NCBI GenBank assembly: GCA_029582265.1
Contig: CM055823.1
Span: 11,287,716 to 11,351,715, forward strand
Origin: Zoroaster sp. YZ-2022
Lineage: Eukaryota; Echinodermata; Asteroidea; Forcipulatida; Zoroasteridae
Length of the DNA stretch: 64,000 nt
Direction of reading: 5' to 3'
Position numbers and translations under genes: made by a program. The notes beneath the pieces were generated by a model, which did no database searches, was not told where the DNA came from, and saw only the letters and a program-made list of their open reading frames with translations. Every line of letters starts with the position of its first letter. Within the stretch, counting starts at the first letter, position 1. This document shows positions 48,447 through 58,279 of this stretch, piece by piece.

Positions 48447-49144
48447 AAACGAAGCCCCTCACAGATGATCAACCAAGCCATTCTCGGCAAATGGGTTCAG
48501 AGTTAAGAGATCCTTCACAAGTTGCCGCTGACAAACGTAATGCAGCATTGAAAGAACACTACACAATGACAGGTAGCTTTGTGAATATAAATCCTTGGGT
48601 GGATGATGATCAGATGCACATTGACATTTATACAAAATTGCAGTTGGAAAAAAGTGAAGGTGCATCGGTTGTTATGACACACAATGAGATGTTGAATTCC
48701 ATCGAGTATGAAAAGATATTCCTCATTAAGTCACAAAAGGGTGATTTTATTAAGCGACTTATTTTCTTTGGCAAAGGGGGTGTAGGGAAGTCAACGTTCT
48801 TTGATAAGATTGCCTACGACTGGGCTGTTGGTTCCAGTGATGTACTCAACAAGTACAAACTTGTATTCGTTTTAAAAATGTGTGCATTAGACCAAAGCTC
48901 AAACCTTATTGAGGCAATCTTTGACCAACTGCTCGCCCAAGACGTAGACATTTCAAAAGAAGCTTTGAATTCATTTATCCTCCAAAAACCCAATGTTTTG
49001 ATTCTTTTGGATGGTTTTGATGAGTTGACAACAACAATTCTCACCGAAACATCATTTGGGTCAATCCTAAGAGCCCTGAATAGAAAAGCATACTACCGTG
49101 AATGTTGCATAGGTGTAACAACCCGTCCCTCCCATCTTGTGCGA
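48447..49144 (+). pseudogene. NLR NACHT exon A, truncated by a piggyBac insertion
   Basis: The exon starts after TTGTTTTTACAG| in phase 1, at the same point as exon B. It encodes a pre-NACHT segment (INPWVDDDQMHIDIYTKLQLE), the Walker A loop GKGGVGKST, Walker B VLILLDGFDEL and a GVTTRPS sensor motif. NACHT is the nucleotide-binding oligomerisation module of cytosolic immune receptors. Protein similarity to exon B stops at PSHL.RL, where TTAA (49145-49148) starts the transposon. Reading on adds 14 foreign codons to a TGA at 49190-49192. The remaining 55 bp of exon homology lie beyond the element (54304-54358), and the helical and LRR parts are absent. A functional receptor cannot come from this exon; a short NACHT-only product is conceivable. 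Confidence 0.9.
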
Positions 49145-49157
49145 TTAACCCTAACCA

Positions 49158-49610
49158 TCCCAAATCCTTCAAAATCCTCTTTGCCAAAGTGAAGGATTTT
49201 GAAGGATTGAGGTTATGTGGACTTTGCAGCGGTGAATGATTTTGAAGGATTCAGGGCGGTTGTGATTATTTGCTTGGTGGATTCTGGAGGATTGAGGTTA
49301 TCAGGCTATTTTTGACACTGGATGAAAATGGAGGATTGAGGTTATGTGAACTTTGCAGCGGTGAATGATTTTGAAGGATTCAGGGCGGTTGTGATTATTT
49401 GCTGGGTGGATTCTGGAGGATTGAGGTTATCAGGCTATTTTTTTATCCTGGATGAAAATGGAGGATTGAGGTTATGTGAACTTTGCAGCGGTGAATGATT
49501 TTGAAGGATTCAGGGCAGTTGTGATTATTTGCTTGGTGGATAATGGAGGATTGAGGTTACATGCTGGTCATTCCATAAAAGGATTCTGGAGGATTGAGAT
49601 TATTGCTTAT
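49158..49610 (+). repeat. Left subterminal repeats of the piggyBac element
   Basis: A hairpin is formed by AATCCTTCAAAATCC and GGATTTTGAAGGATT within the first 60 bp. It is followed by about three units of roughly 130 bp (starting near 49207, 49335 and 49467), each with GTGAACTTTGCAGCGGTGAA and GGAGGATTGAGGTTA. Such subterminal motifs are candidate transposase-binding sites (inference). Confidence 0.8.
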
Positions 49611-49664
49611 TTTAGTATATATATGCACATACATGTACATGTTTATTTTACGTATTGCAAGGTA

Positions 49665-50320
49665 CATACGTGAATCAGTGGACACTGTTCATTGCCCATG
49701 CAGGGACAGTCCCTGTGGCCCAGGCCATGTAGAGATGACAGATTATAAACACCTGTGCATTCATAGTATGTATTCTGTATTGTTATAGTAGTGGCTTGCA
49801 TATCAATGGTGCTAGTGGCATCTTTTGTTTATTATATGCCCACACGTGTGTGCATATACATGTAGTCTATTCTATAAATGGGTCAGTGGACAGTGTTCAT
49901 TGCTCCATGCAGGGGCAGTCACTGTGGGCTCTGTGCATACATAGTCTGTATTCTGTATTGTTATGGTAGTGGCGCGCTTTATTATCTGCATATCAATGGT
50001 AGTCGTCTTTTGTTTACTATATGCCCACACATGTGTGTGCATACATGTATTCTATTCTATAAATGGTAACTAGAACCCATATACATACATGTATAGGTTT
50101 AATTACGTGTAGGTATTGCAAAGTTCATGCTTGGGTCAGTGGACACTTGCTCTGTGCATGAAGGGAAGGTCCCAGGCTCTGGGCCATAAACATGACAGAT
50201 TATAAACACCTGTGGTACATAGTATGTTTTGTAATAGTAGTGGCTTGTGCATGCTGCACCCAAAGATCACATATAATCTGCATATCAATAGCAATGGTCC
50301 TTTGTTTACTGTGCAGCCAC
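49665..50320 (+). repeat. Degenerate repeat of about 200-230 bp, three copies, inside piggyBac
   Basis: GGTCAGTGGACA(C)TGTTCATTGC, GACAGATTATAAACACCTGTG, CATAGTATGT and GCATATCAATGGT.GT recur near 49675, 49882 and 50133. No coding potential; it lies upstream of the transposase and may include its promoter. Confidence 0.65.
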
Positions 50321-50558
50321 TTCCATTTATTTGAGGGTACTTTTGTAAAGGTATAAAGAAACAGTTATATAATAATAAAGCTAAATTCAAATAAGTTACC
50401 ATGTCAATGAATACCAAGCCCATGGAAAGCCCATGGAAAGCCCATGGAAAGCTCAGTTGATTTTAATAACAATGCATGCTTATGTAATACCATAGTAGCT
50501 TTTTGAGTGCAGATTGCTACTCATCCTCAGTATACTGTTGACTAGCCATGCAGTGAAG

Positions 50559-51548
50559 ATGTCTTCACATGAGGTGAGAAAACTACAGCACTCCATGTCC
50601 AAAGAAGAGTCAGTTTTATTCAAACATAAAATGATGGGTAAAACTCAACAAAGAAAATCAGTCATAAAGCAGAGAGAGAATGGAAAGGATGGACAGAAAC
50701 CAAGGAAAAGCAAGGGCAAGGCCCCCCTAAGTAAGAGCAAAGATGCTGCCTTTCAGCGCCGCCAGGTTAAGGCAAAACAAGAAGAACTCCGACAGGCAGT
50801 TCGACTGAGTGCCAAGGATGCTGGAATTAGAATGGGAAAGGAGTACAGAGCATTAGCCAGTAGCTCGGATAGTGATGAGTTTGTAAGCAGAGTAGTATCA
50901 GAGATAATGGAAGAAGACCCAATATGCAGTCCCCACTCAGAAGAGACGGACCCATCAGCAGAGTGTAGTGGGAGTGAAGACAGTGACAGCGATGGTGGTG
51001 GTGACGAGGAGGATGGTGATGATGAGAAGGATGGTGATGATGAGGATGGAGAGGATGGAGATGAGGAGGAAGACGAGGAGGAAGATGATGACAGTGACAT
51101 TCCCGAACCAACACCAACACAAAAGAGAAAAAGACCACCACTGGCTCCCAAAGAGAGGAAGAAGAGAAGAAAGAGACTCTTGGATCCAGAATCAGATAAT
51201 GACCCAGACCCTCCATCTGTTTATCAGCCAAATTTCCCACCAGATGAACTTGGATGGACACGGTCTTTGGAAGATGTGTTGGTGAGACCCTTCAAAGGAA
51301 AGAAACCATCTGGCCCTACTTTTAGACGATATAATTCTGCCCTCCAATATTTCCTTCATTTTTTCCCGATGTCCCTCATGCTTTCCATTGTCAATTGGAC
51401 TAACATGAAGTTGAGGGAGGCCAGTGTAAAGATGACTACAATCCATGAGGTCAGGGCCTGGTTTGGAATACATGTTCTCATGGGGTTGAATAAGATGGCC
51501 AACTACAGAAACTACTGGTCAACCCATCCAGCACTTGAAATAGTATGA
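50559..51548 (+). CDS. piggyBac transposase, N-terminal part
   Basis: The start is placed at MSSHEVRKL (50559, AAGATGT context) rather than at the upstream in-frame ATG at 50514, whose LLILSILLTSH leader is atypical; this choice is a judgement. The first half is basic and lysine-rich, then strongly acidic (a D/E stretch encoded at about 50990-51100), then KRKRPP and KERKKRRKR, a likely nuclear localisation signal. From about 51240 the conserved piggyBac N-terminal domain begins (DELGWTRSLEDVLVRPF, then EVRAWFGIHVLMGLNKM and YWSTHPALE). The frame ends in TGA at 51546-51548, exactly where the family continues with ISSTMSRNRF. That continuation is present in the next frame, so the gene is split by a 1-base shift. 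Confidence 0.88.
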   Translation: MSSHEVRKLQHSMSKEESVLFKHKMMGKTQQRKSVIKQRENGKDGQKPRKSKGKAPLSKSKDAAFQRRQVKAKQEELRQAVRLSAKDAGIRMGKEYRALASSSDSDEFVSRVVSEIMEEDPICSPHSEETDPSAECSGSEDSDSDGGGDEEDGDDEKDGDDEDGEDGDEEEDEEEDDDSDIPEPTPTQKRKRPPLAPKERKKRRKRLLDPESDNDPDPPSVYQPNFPPDELGWTRSLEDVLVRPFKGKKPSGPTFRRYNSALQYFLHFFPMSLMLSIVNWTNMKLREASVKMTTIHEVRAWFGIHVLMGLNKMANYRNYWSTHPALEIV

Positions 51549-53032
51549 TATCATCTACAATGTCACGAAACCGGTTTGACGTCCTAAATACTTACCTGGC
51601 TTGCAATGATCCTGACAATGACCCTTCTTTCATCAGCGACAAGTCCCATCAGTACAGATTCAAAATGAAACATCCCCTTTATCCACTTGAACCGGTGTGG
51701 GATAAAGTAAGACAGAGCTGCCTTCATCGATACAACCCCCTCAGAGAACTTACTATTGATGAAGCCATGATAAAATATAGGGGCTTCAAATCCAGTGTTA
51801 AGAAATTCTTCATGCCCCTTAAACCCATTCGAACTGGTTTTAAGATATATGTCCTAGCCGAATCAACCACCGGAGCTATACTTAACTTTATGGTACATCC
51901 CTGGAGCAAGAAACCTACGAAAATTACAACAATTGCGAAAAACGTAGCAAGACACCATCTGGGACGCTATCACAACATATATACAGACAAGCTGTATACG
52001 TCAGTGAGACTTGCAAATATGTTGCTCTCAAAGAAAACCTATCTCACCGGCGCCGTGAAGAGCACCAGCAGAGGTCTCCCTCGTGAACTCCTGAATACCG
52101 CTAAGAACCCCAGTAGGGATCGTGCAAAAAAGATGAACCGAGTTCCACGAGGAACATTTTATAGCCGACAAAGTGGCCAAATTGTTGTCACTGCATGGAA
52201 AGACAGCCGGATAATGCTTACATTGTCTACTGCCCATCCAGGTTGGAGGGACCCTTACGTACACAATGTCACAAGAAAAATTCCCGATGATGACACCGGC
52301 CGCCGAGTATCTCAAGTCATTCCTGCCCCTCCACAGGTGTGTGATTATACAAAGTTCATGGGCGGCGTGGACAGGGGTGATCAACTCCGTGCCTATCATA
52401 CCTGTTCCAGGAAAGCACAGTTTTGGTGGAAAAAGATTTTGTATTTCTTGGTGGACATTGCTCGAGTCAACGGATACATTGCATACATGCAACACCACTG
52501 CGATGCCGCTCCAACAGAAGACAGCGATGTCAGCGATGTCCCATCGTCAAACATACTCACCCACAGCCAGTTTGTGTTGTCTTTCGGTACAGAGTTAATT
52601 GATGGATACGCTGGCAGCTCCACCTATCCACAAAACAAATCATCCAGATCCATTCCCAGCCATAACATCACCGGTCACTGCTCCACCAAGGTGCCGGGTG
52701 TTTACCCGAAGCGATGCAGATGGTGTCTTCACCATGAGGGTGTCACTAAGTCAGGCCGCATAAAAACTACCAGGCATGGATGCCAGGTCTGTATGATCAA
52801 CCTGTGTCCTGGACGATGCTTTATAAAGTTCCATGAAGTTGCAAGGAGACAGGACACAACCAGCGACACCTCGACAGCAGATACCACCACATCAGTTCCC
52901 AAACAGCCCCGAAAGAAGCAGAAGCAGAAGCAGAAAGAGGAGAAGAAGATGCAAAAGAAGCAGACAGAGAAAGAGGAGACACAGAAGAAGCAGAGGAAGG
53001 AAAATAAGCAGAGGGAGAAGGGGAGGGATTAG
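51545..53032 (+). CDS. piggyBac transposase, catalytic part and zinc ribbon
   Basis: Encodes the RNase H-like DDE domain (DDE_Tnp_1_7 type) that excises and inserts at TTAA. In this frame the catalytic aspartates are predicted at D72 (LTIDEAM), D148 (YTDKLYTS) and D276 (MGGVDRGDQ). All three are present. A C-terminal cysteine-rich zinc ribbon follows (C391, C394, C413, C416, C421, C425, H430), then a Q/K/E-rich tail. The frame starts with ATG overlapping the upstream stop (ATGA at 51545-51548). Whether it is used as a start, reached by frameshifting, or reflects a mutation is open. Since all catalytic residues are intact, the copy looks young. Confidence 0.92.
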   Translation: MISSTMSRNRFDVLNTYLACNDPDNDPSFISDKSHQYRFKMKHPLYPLEPVWDKVRQSCLHRYNPLRELTIDEAMIKYRGFKSSVKKFFMPLKPIRTGFKIYVLAESTTGAILNFMVHPWSKKPTKITTIAKNVARHHLGRYHNIYTDKLYTSVRLANMLLSKKTYLTGAVKSTSRGLPRELLNTAKNPSRDRAKKMNRVPRGTFYSRQSGQIVVTAWKDSRIMLTLSTAHPGWRDPYVHNVTRKIPDDDTGRRVSQVIPAPPQVCDYTKFMGGVDRGDQLRAYHTCSRKAQFWWKKILYFLVDIARVNGYIAYMQHHCDAAPTEDSDVSDVPSSNILTHSQFVLSFGTELIDGYAGSSTYPQNKSSRSIPSHNITGHCSTKVPGVYPKRCRWCLHHEGVTKSGRIKTTRHGCQVCMINLCPGRCFIKFHEVARRQDTTSDTSTADTTTSVPKQPRKKQKQKQKEEKKMQKKQTEKEETQKKQRKENKQREKGRD

Positions 53033-53129
53033 AAAAAAGCCAGGGGGAAAAAAGTTAACAAATTTTAAAGAAATAAAGAAAAAACCAAAAGAAGTCAAAG
53101 AAAAGAAGTAACCAACATGAAAATTTGTC

Positions 53130-53520
53130 CATACCGAAAAGAAAAAAACAAAAAATGGACAGTAATGATGGAAAACTACCAAACTATCCCAAAATAAGTC
53201 AACGAAAAAAGAAAAGTTAAATAACAAAAAGGTATCATGATGAATAACCAAAGGAAGCCAAGAAAAAAAGAAAAAAATTGTTTCATACTGAAAAGAAAAG
53301 AAAAGATGAAATAAATAAATAAAAGGACAGTGATGATGGAAAATTACCACACTATCCCAAAAAAAGTCAACGGAAAAAGAAAAGTTAACTAACAAAAAGT
53401 ATCATGATGAATAACCAAAGGAAACCAAAGAAAAAAGAAAATTGTTTCATACTGAAAAGAAAAGAAAAGATGAAATAAATAAATAAAAGGACAGTGATGA
53501 TGGGAAAACTACCACATGAA
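53130..53520 (+). repeat. Tandem repeat of about 180 bp downstream of the transposase
   Basis: AACAAAAAGTATCATGATGA, GTTTCATACTGAAAAGAAAAG and AAATAAATAAAAGGACAGTG recur near 53220-53340 and 53395-53510, with a partial copy near 53130. A-rich, no coding potential. Confidence 0.8.
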
Positions 53521-53569
53521 AAGACCTTCATGGCAATGATGGTAAATGTACATCTGAGTCCACCAAAAA

Positions 53570-53985
53570 ATATTGTTGTAAACAACACATAGGCAGACCT
53601 CCCCCCCCCAGCAATTAAGTATTGCACAATACATATAGGCAGTCCCACCCCCCAGTATTTAAGTATTGTCCCTCCAGCAACTAAGTGTTGTACACAACAC
53701 TATAGGCAGTCCCTCCAGCATACGTATTGTACACAATTATAGGCAGTCTCCCCAGCATAAGTATTGTACACAACACATAAATGTATAGGCAGTCCCTCCA
53801 GCAACTAAGTGTTGTACACAACACACATAGGCAGTCCCCCCAGCAACTAAGTATTGTACACATATAGGCAGTCCACCCCCAGCAACTGAGTATTGTACAC
53901 AACACATATAGGCAGTCCCCCCAGCAGCTAAGTATTGTACACACCACATAATAGGCAGTCCCTCCAGTAATATAAACATATAGGG
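53570..53985 (+). repeat. Tandem repeat of about 42 bp, roughly nine degenerate units
   Basis: The core GTATTGTACACAACACATA followed by TAGGCAGTCCCCCCAGCAACTAA recurs with small indels across the stretch. It is inside the piggyBac element, between the transposase and the right end. Confidence 0.85.
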
Positions 53986-54129
53986 AAAACACTGGTATTA
54001 TATGTTTTCATATGCATATATTTACAGTGGTTAAAGGGTCAAGGGTTAGATTTAGTGGTTGGGAGTGGCCTCCAAAACATAAACATCCAGTAAAAATAAT
54101 TTCTTCCACCAGCACCATACCCAAAAATT

Positions 54130-54303
54130 CCATTACCTAAACCTGTCACTGGAGGATTTTGGAGGATTCAGGCAAGTGGCACAAAGTACCAAAAGCTGGA
54201 GGATTTTGAAGGATTCAGGTCATATGAGGTTTTAACACTGTAGAATTGAAGGATTTTGGAGGATTCAGGTTATGTCTAAGCAAATGGGCCTAGGGAGTTA
54301 GGG
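54130..54303 (+). repeat. Right subterminal repeats and terminus of the piggyBac element
   Basis: GGAGGATTTTGGAGGATTCAGG, shortened here to its core GGAGGATTCAGG, appears three times (about 54151-54172, 54201-54222, 54253-54272). The terminal block is TAGGGAGTTAGGG (54291-54303). The same core is found in the left subterminal region. Confidence 0.8.
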
Positions 54304-54358
54304 TTAATGGACAAATCATTGATTCAAAATCCTTGCATACACCTAAAGGTTCTTGGTT
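54304..54358 (+). pseudogene. Residual NACHT exon A sequence right of the piggyBac
   Basis: Starting with the duplicated TTAA, 55 bp match exon B 56505-56559 almost exactly (TGGACAAATCATTGATTC.. to TTCTTGGTT). Homology then stops abruptly and the sequence continues as the upstream region of exon B. This point is therefore the junction of the tandem duplication. Confidence 0.85.
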
Positions 54359-55803
54359 ATGGTACCAAACACCATGAGAAATGTTTCCATCTGATGTGCT
54401 TTAATGTTTAAAAAAATAACTTGAAATGTGTTACAAAATTTGAAAGTGATCACGGCTGTGATACTTTTTCCACATTAGAATGAATGCAGAGAAATCCAAA
54501 TGCATTTGCACTATTTTCTCGTTCATGACTTAATGAAATGTGTTGAAACTATATGATGCATTTACAGTCATTTTACCAATGGTGTACAATCTCTTTATGT
54601 GTTCCATTCCATATATGAACCCTGTTCATTTAATTAGTGTAAAATACACCGTTTCCCAAATCTCAATGTAAACTATTTAAAAATCATTGAATACCATTGA
54701 GAATGGTATTCTCAAAAAGCAATCAGTTTCCCATTATTTATACTCGATGTAAAAATGACGGTATCAAACATTTCTTGAAATCTTTCTGCCTAAGGTACTT
54801 TTGTTTTTAACAACAGTCAAATTTTATTCTCAAATTATAAACATCTGAATTTTGTTGACAAACTATCAAAATTCAATGCAAGAATTAACAGACAATTTGC
54901 TGTAAACACAAGTGTAATTTTAATGGATATGTTTTTGCGTTTATTCTTCAATTGCTAAAACTCGTCGTGGTGTTTACCAAAACATGTTTGTGCGTGTATG
55001 AATTTAGGCAAAGACACGTTTACAATTTACGCACAAAAACATGTTTAAAAACATGTTTAGAGGAGGACAACACTTTTGAACACCACAAAAGGTGTAAACT
55101 TTTCTTTTACAGTATTTGTGTTTGCAGATTGTAATTTCTGACTGCATTTTCACATTAATAACACAGCAATGAGCTGAAACTTTCACATGACAATTGTTTT
55201 GTATATTATATCTTAATTGATATGGAGTGATACATAGCAGAATGAGTCTACTAATAGTATACTTTCCCTTCAATACTTCAAATAATTTAATCATTAACCC
55301 TCCTACAATCGGTACAATTTTTGAAATAACCCATTCAGGCCACTCCAAGCCATTAGCTGTTGCTATGGTTACCCTTCTGTGCACGGTTACCCTTCTGTGC
55401 ACTGTCACACCACTGAGATTGCAGGGTAAAGTGGTCTCCCATCATACATTGTAGGCCATACTAATATATGTTCAAACATTTACAGTGGTCTTGGGTGGCA
55501 CACAGTTGATTTTGTAAGATTACTTGGAAAGGACAGCAGGCTTGTACATGTATGTACTGAAGGTTGCTAAAGAACAGAATTTAGTGGTTGGGAGTGGCTT
55601 CAGTGTGTAGGAGGGTTAAAACTGATAATGCTGTAATAATCTAGAAACGAAAGTGATTTCCAATTATCAGACCTTTTTGGTGGCAAATGTAAAACAAATC
55701 ATTTACTCAACCGTCACACATAGTGTATATCATTATCAAATGTTGCTATATTGTTTGTGTTCCTTTTTCTATTTGTTGATGTTTAATTATTTTGTTTTTA
55801 CAG
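54359..55803. other. Upstream region / intron before NACHT exon B
   Basis: It shares landmarks with the intron before exon A: a single diverged unit of the 62-bp minisatellite at about 55168-55262, CTGTAATAATCTAGAAAC..AAAGTGA at about 55631, and the identical acceptor context ATGTTTAATTATTTTGTTTT before the exon. A short repeat GGTTACCCTTCTGTGCAC..GT occurs twice at 55366-55405. No copies of linker exons 1-4 were found here. Confidence 0.65.
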
Positions 55804-58097
55804 AAACAAGGTCCTTCACAGATGATCAACCAAGTCATTCTCGGCAAATGAGTCCAGAGTTGAGAAATCCGTCACAAGTTGCCGCTGACAAATGTAATGC
55901 AGCATTGAAAGCACGCTACACAACGATAGGTAGCTATTTGAATATAAATCCTTGGGTGGATGATGATCAGATGCACATTGACATTTATACAAAATTGCAG
56001 TTGGAAAAAAGTGAAGGTGCATCGGTTGTTATGACACACGGTGAGATGTTGAATTCTATCGAGTATGAAAAGATATTCTTCATTAAGTCAAGAGAGGGCA
56101 ATTTTGTTAAGCGACTTATTTTCTTTGGTGAAGGTGGTGTAGGGAAGTCAACATTCTTTGATAAGATTGCCTACGACTGGGCTGTTGGTTCCAGTGATGT
56201 ACTCAACAAGTACAAACTTGTGTTCGTTTTAAAAATGTGTGCATTAGACCAAAGCTCAAACCTTATTGATGCAATTTTCCAACAACTGCTTGAAGAAGAC
56301 ATAGACATTTCTAAAGATGCATTGAAATCACTTATCATCCAAAACCCTAACAACGTTTTGATTCTTTTGGATGGTTTTGATGAGTTGACAACGACAACTC
56401 TCACTGAAACCTCATTTGGGTCAATCCTAAGAGCTCTGAATAGACAAACATACTACCGCGAATGTTGCATAGGTGTAACAACCCGTCCCTCCCATCTTGA
56501 GCGATTAATGGACAAATCATTGGTTCAAAATCCTTGCATACACCTGAAGGTTCTTGGTTTTACAAAAGATGATGTGGAAGAATATGTTGGAAAGTTTTTT
56601 GGGGGAAACTGTGAGGCACTTATAAACACAATTGAAAGTTCTGATGTTCTTACTGACTTGGCAAGTAATCCGATGATTCTTCAACTTATCTGTTTAATTT
56701 GGAGAGAAGATGCAGCACTTCCATTAACCATGTCATGCTTATACAGTAAGGCGGTGAGTTACATATTCAAAAGGAAAGGCCATGATGAGACTGACAAAGA
56801 AATGTTGATCAAAATTGGAGAAGTAGCGCTGAATGGACTCCTTGACCCAGAACTAAAACTTGCATTTCCAGAGTCTGCATTTGAGAAGAATACACTTGCC
56901 CTTGCATTAAAGGTAGGCATCCTAAACAGACAGAGGGTTTTCAAGAATTGCAAATCACATAACAACATTCAATTCCTGCATAAAACTATGCAGGAATTGT
57001 GTGCTGCAAAATACTGGCAGAGCCTAATTCCAATCAGTCGGGTCAAACGTTTTGCAACAAAACTATTGAAAATTAGAAAATTTCAGAATATTTTGGATCG
57101 CGTATGTGATGGAACACACAACATCAGTGATTTTGAGTATCTCCTTCGCTTTTGTTGTGGTGACAATGAAGTGTGCATGAAAAGAATCTTAATTCCACTC
57201 CTAAACCGTGAATTAAACGAGTTGGCATTACATTGTTATTTTGAGGGTCAGTTACAAGAGATACCTTCAGAGACGTGTATCAAGTCACTGGTTACAGATA
57301 CCATAGACATTTATTCCAATAGTGATTTCCACTCGCTCATGTTCTTTCTGTCAAATGTTCGCATGTCAGAGTTTGGAAGGAATTATCTTAGAATAATTAA
57401 ACATATTGAATTGTCTAATATATTCATAACGGAGTCAGTGGATTTATTTGCTCTAGCGCTGAGTAACATGACAAACATCCAAAGGCTTGACCTGGATTAC
57501 TGTTCACTGTCTGGCAGTGATTTGAAGACAATTCTGTTGTCCTTGAAAGACAACACACGCTTGAATGTATTAAGTCTTTATGGTATTACAATGTTAGGAG
57601 GCACAGCTTCACAGTGGGCTCCTCATATTCAACACTTCACAACCCTAAGAGATCTATCTATACGTGATTGTAACATACAACCTGAAGATATGGAACACAT
57701 CATGAAGAATGTCAGTAAAAGCAAGATTGAGTGTGAGGTAAGATTCAATGGTAACAAAGCACTGGGTGGCAAGGCTAAAATATGGTCTCGTTATTTGTGT
57801 CACATGATACACATCGAGAAGCTGGACCTGGGTAGTTGCTCATTGGTATGCAATGATATTAAACATATTGCTAATGCATTGAGTGAAATGCCCAACCTGA
57901 CCTACTTGTACCTACAGGACAACTCATCCTTAGGACTAGTATTAGGAGGGTCTGTCAATGTGTGGTCTCGTCATTTGTGTCTCATGAAGCACCTGCGGGT
58001 GCTGTACCTGAGTGATTGCAACTTGGATAGTAATGATAAGATCATTATTACTCAGTCCTTGAGTAAAATGACAAACCCATTTCGTGTCGGATATTGA
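55804..58097 (+). CDS. NLR-type receptor, NACHT-LRR exon B (complete 3' exon)
   Basis: A large exon starting in phase 1 after TTTTGTTTTTACAG| and ending at TGA (58095-58097), about 764 codons. Codon order: a pre-NACHT segment INPWVDDDQMHIDIYTKLQLE, then Walker A GEGGVGKST at 56127-56153, Walker B VLILLDGFDEL at about 56355-56387, and sensor VTTRPS at about 56478-56495. A helical region containing NPMILQLICLIWRED and the end-of-NACHT FLHKTMQELCAAKYW follows. The last third carries ribonuclease-inhibitor-type LRRs (IQRLDLDYCSLSGSDL, IEKLDLGSCSLVCNDIK, LRVLYLSDCNLDSND). NLRs are cytosolic sensors that oligomerise through NACHT when the LRR region detects a ligand. No Death, CARD or TIR domain is encoded here, so it must come from upstream exons or be absent. 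The in-frame codons upstream of 55804 (an ATG at 55653) look intronic. Confidence 0.93.
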
Positions 58098-58269
58098 TAA
58101 CTTGTTCGATTGAATGAGACACATCATGGCTTAACGTTAGGGTAACAATACATTTTCCGCCTCCAATAAGATTAAGAAGCTCTATGTATATACAAAACAA
58201 TGCAGCTGACTTATTTACCTTTCCACACTGCTGCATATCATATTGTCATGTTGTTATGAAGGATAAACT

Positions 58270-58275
58270 AATAAA
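58270..58275 (+). promoter_or_regulatory. Candidate polyadenylation signal AATAAA for the NLR gene
   Basis: AATAAA about 170 bp after the NLR stop codon. Position and sequence are suitable; there is no direct proof of use. Confidence 0.5.
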
Positions 58276-58279
58276 GGAT

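Larger units (their letters stand above)
49149..54303 (+). mobile_element. piggyBac-superfamily DNA transposon, 5155 bp, TTAA target duplication
   Basis: The element starts CCCTAACC right after TTAA (49145-49148) and ends GAGTTAGGG right before TTAA (54304-54307). Only the terminal CCCTAAC is strictly inverted. Further in, both ends carry GGAGGATT.AGGTTA-type subterminal repeats. The interior encodes a piggyBac transposase in two overlapping frames. The disrupted NACHT exon resumes exactly after the right TTAA, and the paralogous exon B has a single TTAA at 56505-56508, so both boundaries are supported by an empty site. At 5.2 kb it is longer than most piggyBac elements, largely because of tandem repeats on both sides of the transposase. 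Confidence 0.95.

Noticed and set aside
50753..51261. Serine- and histidine-rich minus-strand frames opposite the transposase
   Set aside because: They are antisense to the acidic GA-rich stretch of the transposase. Low-complexity composition keeps them open by chance.
55653..55803. N-terminal extension of NACHT exon B with a hydrophobic segment that could look like a signal peptide
   Set aside because: The same bases end in a canonical acceptor (polypyrimidine tract and CAG). The homologous region before exon A has the same acceptor, and the phase matches linker exon 4, so it is read as intron.
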